64,000 nt of DNA from Dipodascopsis uninucleata var. uninucleata (taxonomy: Eukaryota; Ascomycota; Lipomycetes; Lipomycetales; Lipomycetaceae). Of the stretch, positions 57,031 through 64,000 are shown piece after piece. Every line of letters begins with the position of its first letter. The first letter of the stretch is position 1. Location of the stretch: positions 186,001 to 250,000 of the forward strand of contig JAJLTO010000005.1 in NCBI GenBank assembly GCA_030568195.1, given 5' to 3'. Position numbers and translations under genes: made by a program. The notes under the pieces were generated by a model. The model was not told the DNA's origin. It made no database searches and worked only from the letters and a program-made list of their open reading frames with translations.

Positions 57031-59448
57031 TATTGTTGAGATTGTTAAATGTGGATGTATCTACTATCTAGAGAAGAATGTTAGCAATAATTCAGGACAA
57101 ACTCTGTGAGGTGTCGCGGATCCCATTTGCATTCGACATGAGACAGACAACGAAGAAGAGCAAGTGCGGTAGATGCAAACGGCCGGTAAGACGACATACA
57201 GGACCACAGCGAGTCAAATTTTTTCAACATTATCAGCACATATGCCTATCATAAGAAACAACGCGCTATCGAACAGCATACCGCAAGAGCGCCTGAAGCA
57301 CTGTGGAAGATCTAAACCTACCGATAGATGATTAAAGACACTTGCTTTACGGCTCAAGATGACAGCAGACTGTCTACGAGAGCTACGATCAATAGAGGAG
57401 ACATGTACAAATGATTAGGTGGGAAATGGGCCAGCATTTTATAAGGAACCTAAAAGGAGATTATTAGAAAGTAAAATGGCGAAGAAAATTTTTTTGCTAG
57501 GAAATAGCTGCAGAAGCGAAATTCACACACCAGGGTCGGAATTGACAGTCGACAACCAGCGAACTAGCTAAACTCTGTGCCCTCATACGCCTGATAGATA
57601 ACAAGAGTAGATATGACGCTTTGTTTCTTCTAGTGTGGATGAGTAGTTATTAAATATTTTATTATTTTTATTCCTTGTGCTTTATTTTTATTTACTCTTT
57701 AAATTTTTCGATGTTTAAATTTCTGTTTGGTCTTAAGCTTAGATATGTGCCTGATTTGCGCTGGCCAGCTATTCTGCATGAGTTCAAGATCACTGTTGGT
57801 AGCATTGATCTACGGACTAGAAGACATGTCTGCTAGGCATTGCGGATGCCGCTGCCAGCTAGCTTGGTCCCTCGCGGTGGCCTGCTTGTTTATCGCGTCT
57901 TTTCGTTCTACCACTGTCTAGGCAGCTTCTCAGAGCGATCTCCACCAAACAAGTATTCTTTAGCGACTGAGAGTCACTGCAGCTCTGTAGGCACGATACA
58001 CTATCACACCAGCAAGCGACAGCGTATTACAATAGAAAAAGCCTGCAATGCGGCTGGGATGAGTGGCGTTTTGTAGTGCATAGGGACGGCGATTGTGAGC
58101 TAATAGAAGAAGTTTAAGACTAGTAGGGTTCATTGTTCGATGCTTGTTATACTTTTAGACTCAGCTAGAGGCGGCGGCTTGAAGTAAAAAGTATCCGGAA
58201 GTGTGACGATAATCGTAGCTGGGCCTGGATTGCTAGTTAAGGATAGGGGATGTACAAATAGCAGTATTTGGCACTAATTTCGTTACACGTTGCGCCGGCT
58301 CTGCTGATATATTATGGTATTCTGGCAATTCAGATAGGTTTTAAGATTTCTTTGTCCACCTGGCAATTGCTTATTTTCTTATAACGCTTTGTAACTTTTT
58401 ACGCTTTTATTTGCTGGGTTTATTTTGTGTTCCTGTGTACATTGACTAGCTAGCAAATGCCGTTCCTTTTAGCAAAAACGTGGCTACAACGTGGGTGTCT
58501 TCTTGTTTTATTTTTTAGTTTTCTATTTAACATACCCAAACGTAGAAGCCGTCACTATCGCTGTCATAGGTTACACTAGAAGCCAGTGCGTGCGGCTCTT
58601 GTTGCTTTACTGCTCCGTATGAGGATATCGTAGTAACAGTGGAGATGGTAATAGTGGATGGTGGGGATCTCCGATCTTGATCCCGCTGCTTGCTACACAA
58701 AGTGTTGGTGCCGACAATGACGTTGACCGTGTCTATTAGAATGCGAATGGCAGTTCCATGTGCTGCGATTCGCGCTATACTATGCTGCTGCTTATTGTGC
58801 TGACGTAGATTATCTTGACTGTTGGCGCCTCATTCGAGCCTGAGACTAGGGACCTTAGATTCGCTGCAAAAGCTGGCCATTTGCGGTAAGTACTGCAACG
58901 CCTAAGACTTTAATACCGTAGACTGCAAAGATCTGATTAATGCGGCATTAGGCCCTGGCCAAAAGTATTGTAGAGGAGATTATTTACGCACACGACAAGA
59001 GAAAGAGAATACACGCAAGGGCGGCTGTATACTATATTAATCTGAATACATGAAAAAACATAAGACAAAGTAACACATTGAGCGACATATGCTGTCGCTT
59101 ATGCTCTGGCAAGCACATTTCTTCCGATACCTTAAGTCCATCAGCAGATAGAGGCTTTAATGGCAGTAAGCATAGTACAATGTGTGAAACAAGCCTATTT
59201 TTCCTATATCTCGTATGAAGTTTACACAGTTTTATGTCATTCATGGAGTAGTTTCAAATACACCAACGATTTGAATACTACGGCCCCCACCCATTTGAAA
59301 AACCAAAAAAAATTCGAGCAGAACCTACCTTTGCTCCGCGTCTGCCTATAGTTCGCTTCGTATATTTACGTGAACCTCGTAGGCGACTTCTCATGTACGC
59401 GAAATTCCGAGTTTTGCCTCCTCGTCCGACACATGCAAATGCACCCCT
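57031..59448. other. Gene-poor 2.4-kb stretch upstream of GIT1 with higher GC
   Basis: No supported gene. It lies between the GIT1 start and the ALG1 stop, and parts of it look less AT-rich than other spacers here. A minus-strand frame without ATG stays open for 100 codons at 58530-58829, contains a Thr/Ser/Val/Ile run (STITISTVTTISS), and ends next to a GTATGT donor-like site. It could be a coding remnant, an exon of an undetected gene, or chance. A TATA-like element for GIT1 may lie at 57437-57444 (minus strand). Confidence 0.45.
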
Positions 59449-61160
59449 TCATATATCGTCGTCGCTACTGCTGCTGTCAATTTCTGTGTAGTCCTGTCGA
59501 TTTGGCACATTATTGAAAAGGGGGCCTGCCCTAATACGCCACGACTCGCTCCATCGATACGACGACTCAGCAAGTGCACCTTTCTTCAACGTAGCAAGCT
59601 TCTTAGGGAACGAAAATACGTCTACTAATTGCTCTGCAAGCTGCTCAGAGTCGTCAAACACCATACCATTGCGCTCGTGTACAACAAGTTCCGGAAGAGC
59701 CTCAAAATTACGTGCAAGAACCGGTACGCCACAGCCAAACATATCTACGACCTTCATTGGTAAGTCCCATCCAGAAGTAGAGGAGTGTAATGAAACACCA
59801 AGATCTGCAGTGGCCAGAATCTTAGGGTAATCCTCAGCTGATAGCCATACTGTCTTCACGACGACATGTTTCCACGACGCCTTTGCAATTGCGAGCTCGA
59901 AATCCTTCTTTAAAGGACCCTTACCAGTAACTAGAACACGCAACTTCGGAAGTTTATGCCATTTAGTGAGTGACTTCATCTCATCATACTTGTTAAGAGC
60001 ATTGAGCAACACAGATAAGTCCTCATCTGGGGTATATGAAGTAGAAGTGATAACAATCTTATCTGACAGAATATCAAAGCCCTTAAAAACATCATAAAAG
60101 GCTATGACCTCTCTCTTTATCTTATCGGTGATAGGTTTAAACTGATGTGCAGGACGATCGTGTAGTGGAATAATTCGATATGCACTATACATCGCTATTT
60201 TAGCCATAACTGCCCGACCATACTATCTACGCATCTCTCTGTCTGTACTTACCTAATCTTAAAGTCACGAATCAAAACTTCTGCCATTGCCTTTGTAACA
60301 CTGAAATGAGCATATGCGACTCTTCCCATCTGCTGCTCATACCACTTGCTGATTTTGACGAGGATATGCGATGGCGATCCTAATTTCATTTGCAGTACCG
60401 TGTAACCAAAGTTGTGCCAATCAATGATAAATTTCGTCTGGCGAGACATAAAATGGGTGAAGAACCATGCAACTACAAACACTGGGATAGAAGGAGGATT
60501 CTGTGTTATCCGAAGCGATCGACAACGTCTGTAATTAGCAATGTACGATTCTAAGAGACACAGATAATTGACAGTATTTCACTATGCCAAAACTTCACCA
60601 ATAGTTTACATACCTGTACAAGAAGGAAATCTGCATTTTGCAAGTGTCTGAGAATATTGATTAGCTGGATTGTCAAATAAATCACTTTAAATATAAGGAC
60701 AAGCTGATAGGGCATCCATCTCAATATTCTGAGATTTACTTCCGATTCAATCGTATGAATGATAACATCTGCGTTTTCAGTAATTTCGAGCAGAGGCTCC
60801 GTTTCTACATCATATAATCGAATAAGTATTCGCTTCGTTAGTTACGATCTACATCGACCATAATGTTGCTTCGGCAAGCTTATATTTGCTAGATACAATA
60901 ATCTCCCTAGTATTCATATCCAAACCTCCCTCAAATTGTAGATCATGCTTACCTCTGTATCCACAGAAGTCTACCTTGAAACCAGACTCAACCAAGCTCA
61001 GAACATGGTATTGCATACGAGGTGATCTGCCAATGTCTCCGAGGACCAGGACGATCGCTCGTTTGCGAGAGTTAATGACTGGGTCTGCTGGAATCATGAA
61101 GTATAGACAGACGGGAATCAAAAAATAGATTCCAAGCAAAATCGCGATTTTGCCATACAT
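59449..61160 (-). CDS. ALG1: Alg1, chitobiosyldiphosphodolichol beta-mannosyltransferase
   Basis: Alg1 adds the first mannose, from GDP-mannose, to the dolichol-linked chitobiose core on the cytosolic ER face (GT33). Four exons (minus strand: 60953-61160, 60614-60804, 60253-60500 and 59449-60184) give 460 residues, the usual size. The start is the ATG at 61160; the longer frame begins at TTG. The N-terminal anchor is [19 protein letters not shown]. Then come [73 protein letters not shown], the HDRPAHQF block, [13 protein letters not shown] and [20 protein letters not shown]. Exon 1 ends at GTAAGC inside the GYRG codons: reading on would add about 40 residues not seen in the family. The C-terminus ends in a short acidic Ser/Asp run. 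Confidence 0.92.
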
Positions 61161-61653
61161 ATTGAACCAAACACACCTGGCGGTAGTGATCTCTACCAAA
61201 TAAATATACAAAGATATTAAAAACCCAACCTGTTTGCCTAGTCCTCGCTTCTGGCTCTTTTTTTCCTTCTCTGCTAGCTATAGACAGACCAGCTCGTGTT
61301 TAGATTTTACTGAGTTTGGGGCAAGGCTTCTCAACTATTGAGACCAAAATCTGCTTACGATTAAATAAGGGTATAGTGTAATGGTGTGCACAAATAAAAC
61401 GCACTATCCGCAATGTTACTGATATAGTGTACATACCCATCTAATGTCGAAGAGTCGTGGATTTGCCATTATTATTGATTTTGAGGACGGGAAAAGTTTA
61501 CATTCTAACTGAAAGGAATATGATAGAGTAATAGCAATATCTATACTAGGTTCGCAGTAAAGACAGACGTACGCTATAACCTAAGCTGCTGCCATAATCA
61601 TCTGTGTTCTATTTAGAAATCACTGGGCAGCGTCAAACGATCAGCGCCCAATC
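61161..61653. other. Divergent promoter region between ALG1 and the zinc transporter gene
   Basis: About 490 bases between two diverging start codons. I see no further gene and cannot assign a specific factor site. Confidence 0.6.
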
Positions 61654-63033
61654 ATGGACAGCCCGAAAGATTCACACACACATTCACATTCTAATTCACA
61701 TTCTCACTCACATGGGGAGACTAATCCTCGACCTCAATTCCTTAGTAGTGTTACGTCTGCTAAGATACCGATTCTGACCTTAGATCCTATCAACAATGGA
61801 TCAACGCAGATGGACGTCGCATCAAGACCTGAAAAGAGCGTTGGCACTCTTGGTCAAGGTGCAGTGTCATCGTCTACGTTTTCGCACCCGTGGCTGCTAA
61901 TACAGACGATGCTAGCTCATTCAGATACTAGAAGTATTTTCCTGTTCCTTCTTTTGAATTTCTCCTTTATGCTGATCCAGTTTGTGTACTCTCTATTGTC
62001 ACATTCTCTTGGATTGCTATCTGACAGTATTCATATGCTTTTGGACTGTTTGGCGTTGTTGGTGGGCCTTCTTGCCAGTATAATGTCGAAATGGCCACCT
62101 TCAGCGAGTTTTCCTTATGGTCTTGGAAAAGTTGAATCATTATCTGGGTTTGTCAATGGAATACTATTAGTAGGAATCTCAGCAGGAATTGCCGTTGAGG
62201 CAATTGAGCGCATTTGGCAACCGGTTGAGATTGAACGCACAAGAGAGCTTCTTGTCGTCAGTTTTCTTGGTCTTATAGTCAATTTAGTTGGAATAATGGC
62301 TTTTAATCATGGTCAAGTTGGTCACGGTAAGTGGATAGTATAGTTAATTAGCATTCGAAGTACCTATCTGCTGTTCACATCGCCTTGCTAACTTTGTATA
62401 GGGCATTCGCACTCACACTCACATTCTCACTCGCACTCGCATTCTCATTCAAACGATTCTAGACCACATCTAGAGCCTAGCGCAATTACGGAAGTCAAAG
62501 ATCCCTTTGGTGCTTCCAATAAAGACTCCGAAAAGATAGATGACTGTGAGGACGAACATAGACCGCATAATGAGAACCTTCATGGCCTATTTTTGCATAT
62601 TATGGCTGACACTCTTGGATCAGTAGGTGTTATTGTATCAACGGTACTCACATCATATTTCCATTGGTCAGGATTTGATCCGTTAGCGTCTCTGATGATT
62701 GCAGCGCTGATTTTTATGTCAGCGATACCGTTGGTTCAATCGTCTGCAAAATCTCTGCTATTATCAATTAAGCCTGAACAAGAATATACTCTACGGGAAG
62801 CCCTTAATGAAGTTACAACTATCCCCGGAGTCATCGGATACACAATGCCTCGATTTTGGCCCATTGGAGAGAATTCATTGGTCGAAGTTCGTGGTATCAT
62901 TCATGTACAGATTAGCGATGAGGCTGATCCGTCAATAGTTCATCAAAAGGTCGAGGCTAGAATAAGTGGCGCTATTCGAGGTGCAAGTGACCTTTTCATA
63001 CAGGTAGAGAGGGCTTCAGCATCAAAATCATGA
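61654..63033 (+). CDS. MSC2: Cation diffusion facilitator, ZnT7/Msc2-type zinc transporter of the early secretory pathway
   Basis: This family loads zinc into the ER/Golgi lumen. Two exons (61654-62326 and 62402-63033) give 434 residues; the join lies inside the histidine-rich loop. The N-terminus has a His/Ser run (HTHSHSNSHSHSHG). The CDF core follows: SDSIHMLLDCLALLVGL with the metal-binding His and Asp of TM2, SKWPPSASFPYGLGKVESL, VNLVGIMAFNHG, a long His-Ser repeat loop near residues 226-242, then LFLHIMADTLGSVGVI with the TM5 HxxxD site, and a C-terminal cytosolic domain. These motifs match ZnT7 and the CDF half of Msc2. At 434 residues it lacks the long extra membrane region of Msc2/Cis4, so the compact ZnT7-like form is the better description and the yeast symbol is approximate. 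Confidence 0.88.
62404..62451 (+). repeat. Tandem six-base repeat coding His-Ser in the zinc transporter loop
   Basis: Eight consecutive CAYTCN units code for alternating His and Ser. The third and sixth positions vary, so protein sequence rather than DNA identity is conserved. The run is likely a zinc-sensing or zinc-delivering loop between TM4 and TM5. A shorter, related run codes for the N-terminal His/Ser stretch near 61672-61713. Confidence 0.88.
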
Positions 63034-63575
63034 ATTGAATACTTCCCACAATTGAGAGGTTTCTTTTAAAATACTTCTATGTTATTTGGAATATCCTGTT
63101 TTGTTGCTCAAACGTTTATTTAAGAAATTTCAATGGAATATAGCAATGTTTGTATTAATAGTTAAAATGAAAGTAGACCACAATACATTATATTATCTAA
63201 AAATTATTTGAAGACAAATAAATGTGTTCGAGAAAATGTAGTCCTGCCCATAACTTTGATAAGCATGCTCTATATTCATCTAAGTTCACTTGATGTCTTT
63301 GATATATCAGGACTCCAAATTAAAGCCAACTAATTACTCTCATTAAATAAAACTAGGATTTCTCTAACAGTGTAGCCACACTATTAAACCCAAACTATTA
63401 AACCGGATAAACTCCACTTATAATTAGATTAGTCTTAAAAACCGTTATATGACTATGTACAGCCGTGAAGTCAATTGAGTACTCGATCAATAATATGCAT
63501 ATTTGGGACCATCCAAATAACTAGCTAACTTGAAGTCGCGAAAGTTGTAATATACTAATTAATGACTCAGAAGTC
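63034..63575. other. Convergent 3' region between the zinc transporter and deubiquitinase genes
   Basis: This AT-rich spacer of about 540 bases holds two transcript ends. No gene is visible. Confidence 0.6.
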
Positions 63576-64000
63576 CTAACTTCTATATTCCTGCTCATCA
63601 ATCTCCTGATAAAAGAGAATGTAAGCGCTTGCCTGCCCCGGTTTATCTCCAAAGAAATTCTTTACATAAGACTCGTCTACTCTCTCGGCCATTTCATCGT
63701 CATACAGTACCCACCCAGCATGTTGAGTCTTGACAATAGCAACATAATGGCCATGATACGGACCACCACCCACATGGACAACTACAGCGTAGAGCTCATA
63801 TATCCTATCAGGGTCTTCCGTGTCGTCAGTGGTATTATTGAGCAGTCGTAGATGAAAGGGAAACATAACTCTATGAAAGAGTTTAACATTGCGTTGCATG
63901 TCCTCGCTGAACTTAAATCGCTTCAAATGCAGAGCAAGAATCCGAGGTAGTTGTTTGACTTTCATGCGACGTTCTGCTTCCTGAAGACCGCCGCAAAAAT
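63576..64000 (-). CDS. UBP9: Ubp9/Ubp13 (USP12/46)-type ubiquitin carboxyl-terminal hydrolase, 3' part only
   Basis: This is the C-terminal end of a ubiquitin-specific protease; the gene continues beyond the right edge. The frame stays open from the edge ([12 protein letters not shown], the zinc-finger CxxC region of the USP12/46 class) through [17 protein letters not shown] to the His box [21 protein letters not shown], where the second His of GPYHGHY is the catalytic base position, then [12 protein letters not shown] and the final AYILFYQ strand. The short spacing and the LKRFKF context match Ubp9/Ubp13 and USP12/46 rather than large USPs. The Cys box and any WD40-binding parts lie outside the window, so the paralogue cannot be fixed. 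Confidence 0.88.
   Translation of the reverse strand, partial: FCGGLQEAERRMKVKQLPRILALHLKRFKFSEDMQRNVKLFHRVMFPFHLRLLNNTTDDTEDPDRIYELYAVVVHVGGGPYHGHYVAIVKTQHAGWVLYDDEMAERVDESYVKNFFGDKPGQASAYILFYQEIDEQEYRS

Noticed and set aside
57840-58076. 78-codon plus-strand frame near the GIT1 upstream region
   Set aside because: It starts at TTG, not ATG, and the product matches nothing known.
1-64000. tRNA genes, CRISPR arrays, transposons or virus-like elements
   Set aside because: No tRNA B-box with matching arms, no spaced repeats, no terminal repeats, and no transposase, reverse transcriptase or capsid-like frame was seen by eye.

Overview
The window looks like nuclear DNA of an ascomycete fungus. 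The genes are compact and AT-leaning and carry many short introns (mostly about 60-150 bases) with GTATGT/GTGAGT-type donors, CTAAC-like branch points and usually TAG/CAG acceptors. The gene content is typical of Ascomycota: mL57, Lcl2, a Swa2 co-chaperone, Las21, a class-2 mitochondrial dihydroorotate dehydrogenase, Mic60, a glycerophosphoinositol-type permease and an Fpk1/Nrc-2 kinase. I cannot fix the lineage further. An early-diverging Saccharomycotina or a Taphrinomycotina species would fit, but this is inference.

Layout. 1.7-13 kb: mitoribosomal protein mL57, an unrecognised coiled-coil protein, mitoribosomal bL27m, the clathrin-uncoating co-chaperone Swa2, Rag GTPase Gtr1 and tRNA-splicing endonuclease Sen2. 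13-28 kb: Lcl2, a short SEP-domain p97/Cdc48 adaptor without a UBX domain, TAF11, the nine-exon GPI ethanolamine-phosphate transferase Las21, RNA polymerase I/III subunit Rpc19, Tvp38, a GH18 chitinase and dihydroorotate dehydrogenase. 28-45 kb: PRMT5, an AGC kinase of the flippase-kinase family, two neighbouring F-box/LRR-like genes, an unrecognised protein with one C-terminal membrane segment, and Mic60. 45-64 kb: Fab1 PI3P 5-kinase without a FYVE domain, the exonuclease Rex3, a Git1-type permease, Alg1, a ZnT7/Msc2-type zinc transporter, and the 3' end of a Ubp9/13-type deubiquitinase cut by the window edge.

The genes are mostly unrelated housekeeping genes in mixed orientation. Loose themes are the endomembrane system (Swa2, Las21, Tvp38, Fpk1, Fab1, Alg1, Msc2) and mitochondria (mL57, bL27m, DHODH, Mic60). 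I saw no tRNA or rRNA gene, no CRISPR array, no transposon and no virus-like element. I did not find a convincing new multi-gene system. The most interesting points are a p97 adaptor reduced to SEP plus SHP boxes, a Fab1 without its lipid-targeting FYVE domain, a divergent F-box gene pair, two unassigned conserved-looking proteins, several introns ending in AAG, and three gene-poor stretches of about 2.4-2.7 kb. Exon joins were read by eye from splice signals, frame continuity and remembered family motifs, so they are predictions.
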